Assembly (NCBI RefSeq): GCF_003313335.1
Contig: NZ_QMHP01000004.1
Span: 271,804-322,052, forward strand
Length of the DNA: 50,249 bases
From: Pedobacter zeaxanthinifaciens
GTDB lineage: Bacteria > Bacteroidota > Bacteroidia > Sphingobacteriales > Sphingobacteriaceae
Reading direction: 5' to 3'
The position numbers were made by a program, and so were the translations under genes. A model generated the notes under the pieces. The model ran no database searches. It saw nothing but the letters and a program-made list of their open reading frames with translations, and had not been told where the DNA came from. Shown here piece by piece: positions 26,183 to 34,143 of this stretch (positions are counted from its first letter, which is position 1; the number at the start of each line of letters is the position of its first letter).

Positions 26183-27123
26183 TAGGAAATCAATTTTAAC
26201 ATCGATTGTATAAAGTTAGCCAATGGTTTTCGTTCTTTAAGCCAGTTGAAAGAAAATATGCCAACAACTGCTGTGGTAATGCCAGCAAGTACATCGGATA
26301 GGTAGTGGTGGCTAGTGTAAACTGCTGCGAACCAAATTCCAAGCATTACCGTTACAAAAAAGATATTCGCTTTGCGGAATTTTCCTTTAGCGCCATAGTA
26401 AACCACAATTAGCGGATAAGCGGAGTGCAGTGAAGGCATTGCGGCAAATACATTAGAGCCTTTGCTATAAATTGATTTAAAAAGCTCAATGCCAAAAAAG
26501 TTATCAAAACGTGCTAAGCCGGCGGTATTGCCCGGCGTGTTGGCTATAAATTCAAATCCATGTTGTTGAACGTACCATGGCGGGGCAGCTGGGTAAAGAT
26601 AATACACTACAAAGCCCAAAAGGTTTACCCAAACAAAGGTTAGTAGAAAATTGAGGAAATTCCTTTTTTCATTAAAAAACAAATAGGCTGCAAAGGCCAA
26701 AGGCACCGGAACCCACATCAAATAAAACACGCCCGTCATCACATCTAAAAATGAGTGGGTATGCAATAGCCAATATTCATTAGGGGTAAGTAGTTTTCCT
26801 TGATGATTGATGCCGAATAGGTTTTTCTCAAACTGGTATAAATCGGCAATATGTACTGCGTTGTAGTTGTAGTTTGGAAAAGCCTTCATGTAATCGAAGA
26901 TGATCCAATACACAATGAAAATAGAAAAGCCAATGATGAACTTCCGAGTTGTAGACGAAAGGTAATAGAGTGTGTTGAAAATACCTATTAGTACCAGTTG
27001 GTCTGTTTTAAATCCGACTAAGAAATAGGAGAGGACTAGGTATAAAGCAGAAATGCCCAAGGTTAAGGGCAAATCTTTTTTAAAGTTTATTTTTTTTTCT
27101 TGGGACGGAATTTCAGATGTCAT
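26182..27123 (-). CDS. AUR1/PAP2-type membrane protein, candidate inositol-phosphorylceramide synthase
   Basis: The 313-residue product is a multi-pass membrane protein of the PAP2 superfamily, AUR1-like branch. The PAP2 C2 motif is AAMPSLHSAYP with H233. The C3 motif is SHHYLSDVLAG with H272/H273 and D277. The segment YPAAPPWY at 177-184 is typical of the AUR1/IPC synthase group. The usual PAP2 C1 motif is absent, as in that group. Such enzymes move phosphoinositol from phosphatidylinositol to ceramide, releasing diacylglycerol. The gene lies in a cluster with inositol-phosphate synthase and a CDP-alcohol phosphatidyltransferase, which supports this role. A simple lipid phosphatase is the main alternative. 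Confidence 0.8.
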   Translation of the reverse strand: MTSEIPSQEKKINFKKDLPLTLGISALYLVLSYFLVGFKTDQLVLIGIFNTLYYLSSTTRKFIIGFSIFIVYWIIFDYMKAFPNYNYNAVHIADLYQFEKNLFGINHQGKLLTPNEYWLLHTHSFLDVMTGVFYLMWVPVPLAFAAYLFFNEKRNFLNFLLTFVWVNLLGFVVYYLYPAAPPWYVQQHGFEFIANTPGNTAGLARFDNFFGIELFKSIYSKGSNVFAAMPSLHSAYPLIVVYYGAKGKFRKANIFFVTVMLGIWFAAVYTSHHYLSDVLAGITTAVVGIFSFNWLKERKPLANFIQSMLKLIS

Positions 27124-27162
27124 TTGTTTTTATTTATACGCAGTCTCCTCTTGATGGGACGA

Positions 27163-27795
27163 TTATTTTATCTCAGTTTTCTTCTCAAATCCTGATCTGA
27201 ACACGCCATCCCAAAACATCCAGCTTACGCCAAAACCTTTAGAAGCATCTTGATAGTGGTGTAACATGTGGTGGTGTTTCAGCTTTTTCCAAAATCCGCT
27301 TTTAAAATTAGCATGATGAAGGGCGTAATGTACCATATCATAAAATAAGTAACCGCCAATGAAACCAATAAAAAACGAGTAAACTTTTGTTTCTGGCAGC
27401 AGCCAGTCAAATAAAAGGTAAAATGCCAAAGCCAATGGAATACTGGCTGATGGTGGCATCACTAACCGATTGGCATCGTTAGGATAATCGTGGTGTACAC
27501 CGTGAAAAATAAAATGGATACGTTTGCCCAAGGTGCTGCTTGGATAAAAGTGAAATATCCAACGGTGAAGCACATATTCAGTAATTGTCCAGATGAAAAG
27601 CCCAAACAAAAGCCAGCCCATAAAATCAAGTACTGGAGTTTGAACATCAACTAATGCTTTCCATGCCAAGAAAAGTATCAAAGGCACATAAATTATTAGC
27701 GGAACATAGTATTTCACTTTCGAAAGCGGCTCTAGCAAGTCGCTTTTAAACATTCTTGTTGACTCTTTAGAATTTGATATGAAATTCTTTGCCAT
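27163..27795 (-). CDS. Fatty-acid hydroxylase (FA2H/sterol desaturase superfamily), candidate sphingolipid hydroxylase
   Basis: The 210-residue membrane protein has the di-iron histidine pattern of the fatty-acid hydroxylase superfamily: HRWIFH at 77-82, H94 with HGVHH at 98-102, HYALHH at 156-161 and HHHMLHH at 174-180. Hydrophobic helices flank these clusters. The yeast relative Scs7 and human FA2H add a 2-hydroxyl group to sphingolipid acyl chains, so a similar role on ceramide is inferred from position between the phosphatidyltransferase and the IPC synthase-like gene. The length is that of stand-alone bacterial members and there is no cytochrome b5 domain. A second possible start lies 14 codons in. 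The first was kept because it gives a 4-base gap to the gene upstream. Confidence 0.87.
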   Translation of the reverse strand: MAKNFISNSKESTRMFKSDLLEPLSKVKYYVPLIIYVPLILFLAWKALVDVQTPVLDFMGWLLFGLFIWTITEYVLHRWIFHFYPSSTLGKRIHFIFHGVHHDYPNDANRLVMPPSASIPLALAFYLLFDWLLPETKVYSFFIGFIGGYLFYDMVHYALHHANFKSGFWKKLKHHHMLHHYQDASKGFGVSWMFWDGVFRSGFEKKTEIK

Positions 27796-27799
27796 GGTA

Positions 27800-29077
27800 T
27801 TATACTTTTATTCTTTCAGTTATTGCTTTGCTTGGATTGTTGGCATCATAGCCTTTAAGCTCCACGTATTTTACATTAGGTACCCAAAAGCTGCCACCTT
27901 CTATTCGTAAAAAAATACGCTCCAATTGGATCTTTTTATTATTTGCTGTTACGTAAACATGATATTTTTTATCAGCTGATGATTTGGTGAGCAGCAAAGG
28001 AAATTTTTTATACGATACAAAACGTAATTCGTAATTGCCATTGCCTATATCCTTTGTTTGAATGCCGTAAGCAAATTTACGTTGTATATAATTTAAATCC
28101 TTTTTACCCTCTTTATCGGCATAACGCATCCAAAAAACATTCACTGGCTGTTCTTTAACCAAGTTGCCACTTTCATCCATATTTAACTGGCAAATAATGG
28201 TATTGATGTTAGGATCACGCTGTACGTAAAAAAGCTGATTGGCAATATTTTTTGGAATTGGAAAGGTTAATGGCGAAGGGTCGTCATTTTGAGCCATTGC
28301 TTTTGGAGTACCCGAAATTCCTAAGCCAGCAAATAAAATTAAACCCGCTACTAGGGCAGCCTTGTTGTTTGCTTTCGGGAATTCTACTGCGTCTAACGCT
28401 TTTTTAGCATCTCTTAGCCTATTTACCGCAGTGATGTTGGTCATAACTGCCATTATCGCAATTGGTAAAGTAAAGATGGTCATGGTTTCGAAAATATGAA
28501 ACTTGATGCCCGGCACAAACACTTTATAATCGCCGCCTAAAAAGTTGTAGGCAATTCCGCAGGCAATAGCAAAAACACCAATGGTAACCACACGCTCAGG
28601 TCGTTGCATTAAACCGCCTTTACATTCAACACCCAATCCTTCGGCACGGGCACGGGTGTAGCTTACCATCATTGAGCCAATTAGCGCAATAAACGCAAAT
28701 AGAGAACTTAAGAAATAGTGGTGAGACACCAAGTAGTAGCAAATGCCTAAAAACATTACCATTTCGCTATATCGATCCAAAACTGAATCGTAAAGTGCGC
28801 CAAATTTTGAACTCATGTTGCCCAAACGTGCTACCTGTCCATCAAGCATATCGAAAAGCCCTGCAAAAAGTACTAAGGCACCGGCCCAACCTACGTATTC
28901 CAGTTCGCCTCGGTTTGATTTCTCTGCACCTATGATAAAAATAATCGCAACCCCAATGTTTAACATTAGTCCAATGGTGGTTACCATATTAGGCGTAAGT
29001 CCAATCTTGATTAACCCCTTTACAAAAGGATTAATGATTTTATAAATGCCAAGTTGAAGGCTGTCTCTCAATTTCAT
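27800..29077 (-). CDS. CDP-alcohol phosphatidyltransferase fused to DUF4833, candidate PI-phosphate synthase
   Basis: The N-terminal 230 residues form a multi-pass CDP-alcohol phosphatidyltransferase. The full catalytic motif D-x2-DG-x2-AR-x8-G-x3-D-x3-D is present, with D76, D79, G93, D97 and D101. Next to myo-inositol-phosphate synthase and a PgpA phosphatase, its likely acceptor is inositol-1-phosphate, giving PI-phosphate. Residues about 240-256 are hydrophobic, are preceded by lysines and end in AMA/Q at 260-263, which looks like a signal peptide with a signal peptidase I site. The remaining 160 residues match DUF4833, with QLFYVQRDPNINTI at 281-294, YIQRKFAYG and EGGSFWVPNVKYVE. I know of DUF4833 as a separate secreted protein of unknown role. 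The fusion is the oddest protein in the window. Confidence 0.85.
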   Translation of the reverse strand: MKLRDSLQLGIYKIINPFVKGLIKIGLTPNMVTTIGLMLNIGVAIIFIIGAEKSNRGELEYVGWAGALVLFAGLFDMLDGQVARLGNMSSKFGALYDSVLDRYSEMVMFLGICYYLVSHHYFLSSLFAFIALIGSMMVSYTRARAEGLGVECKGGLMQRPERVVTIGVFAIACGIAYNFLGGDYKVFVPGIKFHIFETMTIFTLPIAIMAVMTNITAVNRLRDAKKALDAVEFPKANNKAALVAGLILFAGLGISGTPKAMAQNDDPSPLTFPIPKNIANQLFYVQRDPNINTIICQLNMDESGNLVKEQPVNVFWMRYADKEGKKDLNYIQRKFAYGIQTKDIGNGNYELRFVSYKKFPLLLTKSSADKKYHVYVTANNKKIQLERIFLRIEGGSFWVPNVKYVELKGYDANNPSKAITERIKV

Positions 29078-29080
29078 TGT

Positions 29081-31639
29081 TTAAAAATCTAGTTTTACTC
29101 TGGCTCTAATTCCCCATTCAGATACTTCTGGATGATCGAGATAATTAAATCTCTTAACCAAATCTACCCTTAATAGTTTGAAAATATTGCCTATTCCAAC
29201 ACTACCTTCCATGTACGGGCCATTGTTGAGCGAGTAAGTACGTTGCATTCCATTTTCGTAGCTTGGAAGCTTGTAAATGCCGTTGTTTGTTTTTTCTGGA
29301 TTATTTTCGTCTCTTAACCCACCGTAAATTGCCTTAAAGGACACAATCTCACGTAGCTTCAATTTATTTAGCAAAGGTATCTTATTTAAAAAGAAACCGT
29401 TAAAATTGTGATCAATATTTACAGCGGCATACCTATCACTCACAAACTCAAGGAAGTTCATTAAGTTGTAAGAGTTAAGCTGGTACGCATAAGTTTGGTT
29501 GGCTCTATGTACCGCCAACAAAGGAAAAGGTAGCTTACCAATAATATAACCGCCCTCTAACCTAACATCGCTAAAGCCAAGCTGCGACAGATAAAAACGT
29601 TTATCAACGCTTCCCATAAAATTATGGTAGTTATATTCGCCGCCCAATAATCCTTTTACACCCATAGTATATTTCAAATTGTAAATAGGATATCTATCGA
29701 TGATAGGTGTACGGTATATTTTTCCTTGATAAAACTTCTCGTTTTTAGCATATCTTAAGCCAACACTAAATTCAGAAGTAGTAATTTGGTTAATCATCGA
29801 AGCATTGTTTGCATCAATATAATTTAAACCTCCAGCTGGCGTTTGCGACCATTTTTTGAAGCCGATGTTGTAAGAGAATCGATTTTCAAACTCCCTAACA
29901 TAATCTACTCTATAAAAATCGTTGTACAACAACATGTCATTTACACCTCGTTTAAACGATAGCAAAAAGTTATCTTCCTGTACAAACTGAAGCTCCTGTC
30001 CTGGAATTTTTGTATCCCGTTGGAAACTTGCCCTTACATAGTGCTGTGGAAACTGATAAATCGACTTATTATTGATAGAGTAAGTTCCCGATAGGAAGAA
30101 CTTCCATTTTTCATCTTTAAATCCGTAGGCAGCGTAGTTTTCGAAATAATAACGCTTGCTTAACGCAGGAGTGGTACGGCCGCCCAAACGTAAACGGAAA
30201 CCTTCTACATTGTTAAAGCTGTAAAATGTATTGGTAGGACCAACTTCGTAAGGGCCAAAATCCCAATAGCCTGCAAAAACAAAGGTTACCAGTTTAACTG
30301 TTCTGCGGAACGAAGGTAATTTCTGTAAAGTATCAATGTTGCTATATATTTTAAGCTGCTGTGCAGGAATAGAATCTAAGCGGTTTTGAGACCAAAAGGC
30401 ATCTGTTTTTTTTGTGGCATCAGCTAAAACTTCTATTTTCTTGCCCGAAAAAACGGTATCTGGAATAGCTACATTGGTTTTATAATTGTCGTAGCTTACG
30501 CTTCTTTCGCCAGTAAAGCCCATGCCTTTATTTTTGTTGATACCAAAATCGGCAATCAAGTTGCTTTTACTGAGGTAGTAGCGGTTATCCGTATTTTTTT
30601 CGAAGCCTAGCTCAATTTCCATCCCCCTAACAAAGTTGAGGTTGATGTTTTTGTTAACGCCAAAAGTAGCACGTTGCACAGCATAATTTCCATCCATGGT
30701 AATGTACAACTTACCTTCAAACAACATGTCGCCTTTGGTGCGTGGGGTGAATGAAAGTTCAATTACCTTTGGATTTTGGTTTTTCAGCGTATCTGTAATA
30801 AAATATTTGTAAAATGTAGGTGCCGAGTTAGCGATAGGACTTAAAAAGTCGTTACTCATCACAGAGATGTTGTTATCGTAGATATTGATGTTTTGGTACA
30901 TCCTATCGAAATAAGATTTCATCCCCTGATTATCAATATACCTATTGTCGAATTGCACCTGTTTTTCGGCCAGTACCACAGTTTTACTTTTCGTTGGATC
31001 AAAACTCAGGTATTGATCAGCAAGTTTCTCCTGGATATAAATTGGCAATAAGTTTTTCCCTCCCAATTGGGTTGAATCTTGCTCTTGGAAAAGGAATTGA
31101 TAATTTTTGAAAATGCGTTTGTTTTTGAATTTCTCAGAGATGTTACTCATGGAGAAAAGCATTTTTTCGTACTCTTTATATTGTACAGTTTCGTAAGCTT
31201 TAGGCTGGTTTTTGTCCTTATTTTCAATTACTTGCCTAATCAGTTCAACTGCGGGATTGTTTTTGTTAGAATATCTTCGTTTGCCAGCAATAATGGTAAC
31301 TTCATTTAACGATTGGGCATTAGACTTCAAAAGAATATCCAACTTTTGAGTTTGGCCAACCATAATGGTTTTATAAAGCACTTCGTAGCCAACGTAATTA
31401 AATTTTAACTTGTTATAATCTTCGTTCGTGCTAATCTTAAAGTTGCCATCTAAGTCTGTTTGTGTACCTGTGCGTGTTTCGTTGAAAAAGATGGATACGT
31501 ATGGAAGCGTTTCTTTGGTAACTGCATCTCTAACTGTGCCGGTAATCACTGTTTTTTGAGCAAATGCCGATGATATGCCCATAACAGTTGCGCTAACAAG
31601 CGTTAGTGCTAAAATCAATTTTTTATATGTATTTCTCAT
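29081..31639 (-). CDS. DUF5686 outer-membrane barrel with carboxypeptidase-regulatory-like domain
   Basis: The 852-residue product has a signal peptide (1-27, ending SAFAQ) and a carboxypeptidase-regulatory-like beta-sandwich (about 30-110, with ITGTVRDAVTKETLPYVSI and GTQTDLDGNFKI). The long C-terminal part follows the DUF5686 family and is rich in aromatic-alternating beta strands, as in outer-membrane barrels. The last residue is phenylalanine after an alternating strand (RARVKLDF), typical of a barrel end. No TonB plug domain is seen. The gene is 1 base after the gtrA-like gene and 3 before the phosphatidyltransferase, so it is clearly co-transcribed with lipid genes. A role in lipid transport to, or assembly in, the outer membrane is only an inference. 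Confidence 0.85.
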   Translation of the reverse strand: MRNTYKKLILALTLVSATVMGISSAFAQKTVITGTVRDAVTKETLPYVSIFFNETRTGTQTDLDGNFKISTNEDYNKLKFNYVGYEVLYKTIMVGQTQKLDILLKSNAQSLNEVTIIAGKRRYSNKNNPAVELIRQVIENKDKNQPKAYETVQYKEYEKMLFSMSNISEKFKNKRIFKNYQFLFQEQDSTQLGGKNLLPIYIQEKLADQYLSFDPTKSKTVVLAEKQVQFDNRYIDNQGMKSYFDRMYQNINIYDNNISVMSNDFLSPIANSAPTFYKYFITDTLKNQNPKVIELSFTPRTKGDMLFEGKLYITMDGNYAVQRATFGVNKNINLNFVRGMEIELGFEKNTDNRYYLSKSNLIADFGINKNKGMGFTGERSVSYDNYKTNVAIPDTVFSGKKIEVLADATKKTDAFWSQNRLDSIPAQQLKIYSNIDTLQKLPSFRRTVKLVTFVFAGYWDFGPYEVGPTNTFYSFNNVEGFRLRLGGRTTPALSKRYYFENYAAYGFKDEKWKFFLSGTYSINNKSIYQFPQHYVRASFQRDTKIPGQELQFVQEDNFLLSFKRGVNDMLLYNDFYRVDYVREFENRFSYNIGFKKWSQTPAGGLNYIDANNASMINQITTSEFSVGLRYAKNEKFYQGKIYRTPIIDRYPIYNLKYTMGVKGLLGGEYNYHNFMGSVDKRFYLSQLGFSDVRLEGGYIIGKLPFPLLAVHRANQTYAYQLNSYNLMNFLEFVSDRYAAVNIDHNFNGFFLNKIPLLNKLKLREIVSFKAIYGGLRDENNPEKTNNGIYKLPSYENGMQRTYSLNNGPYMEGSVGIGNIFKLLRVDLVKRFNYLDHPEVSEWGIRARVKLDF

Positions 31640-31640
31640 T

Positions 31641-32015
31641 TTACTTTGTGAAAATGAATTGCTTCTGCATCACGTAATTGTAAACCGTTCCTATTAGTCC
31701 AGAAACTAGAATCTTAGATAGCAAATAATGTATGCTAAAAAAATGAGTGAGAATGTAAACTCCCGTAGTTACGATCAAAAGATTACCGCACCATACCAAA
31801 ATATACTTCAAAATTTGGAGTTTAATGTCTTTATCTCTTGAATTAAAGACCCAATTACGCCCCATGTAGAAGTTTACAAAGCCACCAACAACTGTTCCTG
31901 TTACACTCCCTGCAACATACCAAAACCCTAGTATACTCTTACAGAACCACGTGATAGCATAATCTACCAACGTTGCCGTTAACGACGAGGCCTGTGCTTT
32001 CAAAAAGGTTGGCAT
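31641..32015 (-). CDS. GtrA-family membrane protein
   Basis: The 124-residue product has four transmembrane helices and the GtrA pattern: an early LVDYAITW, then GGFVNFYMGRNWVFNS at about 44-59, and a late YVMQKQFIF tail. GtrA-like proteins are thought to help polyprenyl-linked sugars or other lipid-linked groups cross the membrane. Its place between the PgpA-type and DUF5686 genes, with gaps of 5 and 1 bases, suggests it works on lipid intermediates of this cluster. The substrate is unknown. Confidence 0.85.
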   Translation of the reverse strand: MPTFLKAQASSLTATLVDYAITWFCKSILGFWYVAGSVTGTVVGGFVNFYMGRNWVFNSRDKDIKLQILKYILVWCGNLLIVTTGVYILTHFFSIHYLLSKILVSGLIGTVYNYVMQKQFIFTK

Positions 32016-32020
32016 CTCCC

Positions 32021-32476
32021 TTAAAAAATTTTAAAGAACACTACCGCTTGCAGGAGAACGTTGGCATAAATCCCTGCCAAAACATCATCTGCCATCACGC
32101 CCCATCCGCCAGGCCATTTTTCCAATTTACGTATGCCTAAAGGTTTAACTATGTCGAAAAATCTAAATAGAATTAAGCCTGTAATAACGTATTTAATGGA
32201 CACTGGAATGAACAGAAGACTAATGCACATACCTGCAACCTCATCTATAACCACCCGGTTATGGTCTTTGCCCCAAAGTATTTCTACTTTATTTGCGGTG
32301 ATTACTCCTATTGCAGTAAGCAACAAGGTGATCGCCAATGGCGCAAATTTCATTTCATATCCGTTAGCTAGTAAAAAGTACCACAATACACAGGTGAATA
32401 TGGACGCGTACGTACCAGCACCTTTGCCTATGTAGCCAATTCCTAAACTTGTTGATATGATTTTGTGAAAGATCAC
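32021..32476 (-). CDS. PgpA-family phosphatase, candidate phosphatidylinositol-phosphate phosphatase
   Basis: The 151-residue membrane protein is a PgpA homologue. Visible motifs are an early GKGAGTYAS (18-26), VVIDEVAGM (75-83), RFFDIVKP (105-112) and MADDVLAGIYAN (128-139). PgpA normally removes phosphate from phosphatidylglycerol phosphate. Next to inositol-phosphate synthase and a CDP-alcohol phosphatidyltransferase, the likely substrate is PI-phosphate, as proposed for gut Bacteroides inositol-lipid clusters. An ordinary phosphatidylglycerol role cannot be excluded. The gene begins a tight run of six or seven genes. Confidence 0.85.
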   Translation of the reverse strand: MIFHKIISTSLGIGYIGKGAGTYASIFTCVLWYFLLANGYEMKFAPLAITLLLTAIGVITANKVEILWGKDHNRVVIDEVAGMCISLLFIPVSIKYVITGLILFRFFDIVKPLGIRKLEKWPGGWGVMADDVLAGIYANVLLQAVVFFKIF

Positions 32477-32529
32477 GTTTTCAATTTTATGGTTTAAAAA
32501 GCAATTTGTTTAACTAAAATATTACGATG

Positions 32530-32537
32530 CAAAACTA
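32530..32537 (-). promoter_or_regulatory. Candidate -7 element (TAGTTTTG) before the PgpA-type gene
   Basis: TAGTTTTG on the minus strand matches TAnnTTTG, about 53 bases before the start at 32476. It lies downstream of a likely terminator for the inositol-phosphate synthase gene, so it could start a second transcript. There is no good -33 TTG at the usual distance. Confidence 0.35.
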
Positions 32538-32643
32538 TGGAAACTTTTTTTAAAACTAAAGTTTCCTAATGCCGTTTTAACATGTTTTATCGCAATTTAC
32601 ATTAGGCAGACAAACGCCAGAAACCACTGTAGCATTTAGATAG

Positions 32644-32677
32644 AAAACCGTGGATAGGAGTGGAGGCCTACCCACGG
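32644..32677 (-). terminator. Stem-loop after the inositol-phosphate synthase gene (terminator or attenuator)
   Basis: CCGTGGATAGG at 32648-32658 pairs with CCTACCCACGG at 32667-32677 (10 of 11 positions) around an 8-base loop. On the minus strand it is followed by TTTT. It lies 19 bases past the stop of the inositol-phosphate synthase gene. The T-run is short, so termination may be partial. Confidence 0.65.
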
Positions 32678-32695
32678 CTGAGATTTTATTTGATA

Positions 32696-34009
32696 TTAAT
32701 CTTCTTCGTAATAATCAAGGCCTAAGTGAGTAATCAACTCTTCGCCCATGATGTAACGTAAGGTATTGTGCAGTTTCTCCAATTGTTTGAAGATATCGTT
32801 CTCTGGACGTAATCCTTCTTTAGTTTGAGGAGATTTTAAGTAGAACGATAACCACTCTTGGATACCACTCATGCCAGCACGTTTAGCCAAATCCGAGAAC
32901 AACGCCAAATCTAATACGATAGGAGCTGCTAGGATTGAATCGCGGCATAAGAAGTTAATTTTGATCTGCATTTTGTAGCCCATCCATCCAAAAATATCGA
33001 TGTTATCCCAGCTCTCTTTGTTATCACCGTGAGGAGGATAATAGTTGATACGGATTTTGTGGTACATATCGCCATATAAATCTTGGTTGATTTCTGGTTT
33101 GAAGATATCTTCCAACACACCAAGTTTAGATACTTCTTTAGTTTTGAAGTTATCAGGATCGTCTAGTACTAAACCATCACGGTTACCCAAAATGTTATCA
33201 GAGAACCAACCACGCACACCTAATGAACGAGCCATTAAGCCCGGTGCTAAAACTGTTTTCATCAAAGTTTGACCAGTTTTAAAATCTTTACCGGCAACAG
33301 GTGTTTGAGTTTCTTTAGCCAACTCTAACATAGCAGGAATATCTACTGTTAAGTTTGGAGCACCGTTTGCGTAAGCATAACCCAATTTCAAAGCTGCATA
33401 AGCATAAATCATACTTGGAGCAATGTTCGGATCGTTATCTTTTAAGCCTTGTTCAAACGCAGCTAATGTTTGGTGAACTGCGCTAGGCTCTAAATAAATT
33501 TCAGTTGAACCGCACCATACCAATACGATACGCTCGCAATTGTTTTTAGCTTTAAAGTCTTTGATGTCCTCAATAACTTGTTGCGCTAAATCCCACTTTG
33601 TAGCAGCTTCTTTAACGTAAGTGCCATCAAGGTTTTTAACGTAGTTTTTATCGAAAGCAGCTTTGTAAGGTTTAATTGCTTCTAACTCATCTTTGATATC
33701 ATATAAAAGATGGCCATCAATTACCTTAGCTTTCATTGCGGCATCGTAAACGTTGTCTTCGTACACATCCCAACCACCAAATGCCAAGTCTTCCAGTTTT
33801 GCTAATGGAACAAAATCCTTAATTAAAGGCTCGTTATTTTCTGTTCTTTTTCCTACACGGATAGTACCCATTTGTGTTAAAGAACCAATAGGTTTAGATA
33901 GACCTCTTCTAGCAGCAACCACACCAGCAATCATGGTAGTAGCTACAGCGCCTAGGCCCGGCATCATAATACCTAGTTTTCCATTGGCTCCTTCTACTTG
34001 TTTTTTCAT
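32696..34009 (-). CDS. ino1: myo-Inositol-1-phosphate synthase
   Basis: This enzyme turns glucose 6-phosphate into myo-inositol 1-phosphate in an NAD-dependent reaction and supplies the head group for inositol lipids. The 437-residue product has the NAD-binding GLGAVATT at 18-25. Further family stretches are IVLVWCGSTEIY, DFKTGQTLMKTVLAPG near 240 and the lysine-rich MQIKINFLCRDSILAAP near 350, which holds the catalytic region of the family. Length and pattern fit the Bacteroidota form. The start MKKQVEGANG was kept because it leads directly into the nucleotide-binding fold. The gene has 134 bases upstream and a stem-loop downstream, so it may form its own unit. Confidence 0.95.
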   Translation of the reverse strand: MKKQVEGANGKLGIMMPGLGAVATTMIAGVVAARRGLSKPIGSLTQMGTIRVGKRTENNEPLIKDFVPLAKLEDLAFGGWDVYEDNVYDAAMKAKVIDGHLLYDIKDELEAIKPYKAAFDKNYVKNLDGTYVKEAATKWDLAQQVIEDIKDFKAKNNCERIVLVWCGSTEIYLEPSAVHQTLAAFEQGLKDNDPNIAPSMIYAYAALKLGYAYANGAPNLTVDIPAMLELAKETQTPVAGKDFKTGQTLMKTVLAPGLMARSLGVRGWFSDNILGNRDGLVLDDPDNFKTKEVSKLGVLEDIFKPEINQDLYGDMYHKIRINYYPPHGDNKESWDNIDIFGWMGYKMQIKINFLCRDSILAAPIVLDLALFSDLAKRAGMSGIQEWLSFYLKSPQTKEGLRPENDIFKQLEKLHNTLRYIMGEELITHLGLDYYEED

Positions 34010-34143
34010 CTGTTAATTATTGTTTATTATTATGTGTTAATCCTATTTAAATTCTATGTTATAAGTTTTACGTTCTGCGTAATAAATTTTAGGTTGATTA
34101 AGCGATTTGCCAACTTAAAACGTTACAGCTATTACTTAAAAAC

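Noticed and set aside
27163..27795. Sterol desaturase in sterol synthesis
   Set aside because: The superfamily name is broad; no squalene or sterol genes are present, and the neighbours make sphingolipids.
32021..32476. PgpA-type gene as simple phosphatidylglycerol synthesis gene
   Set aside because: Not excluded, but the tight neighbours are inositol-lipid genes, so a PI-phosphate phosphatase reading was preferred.
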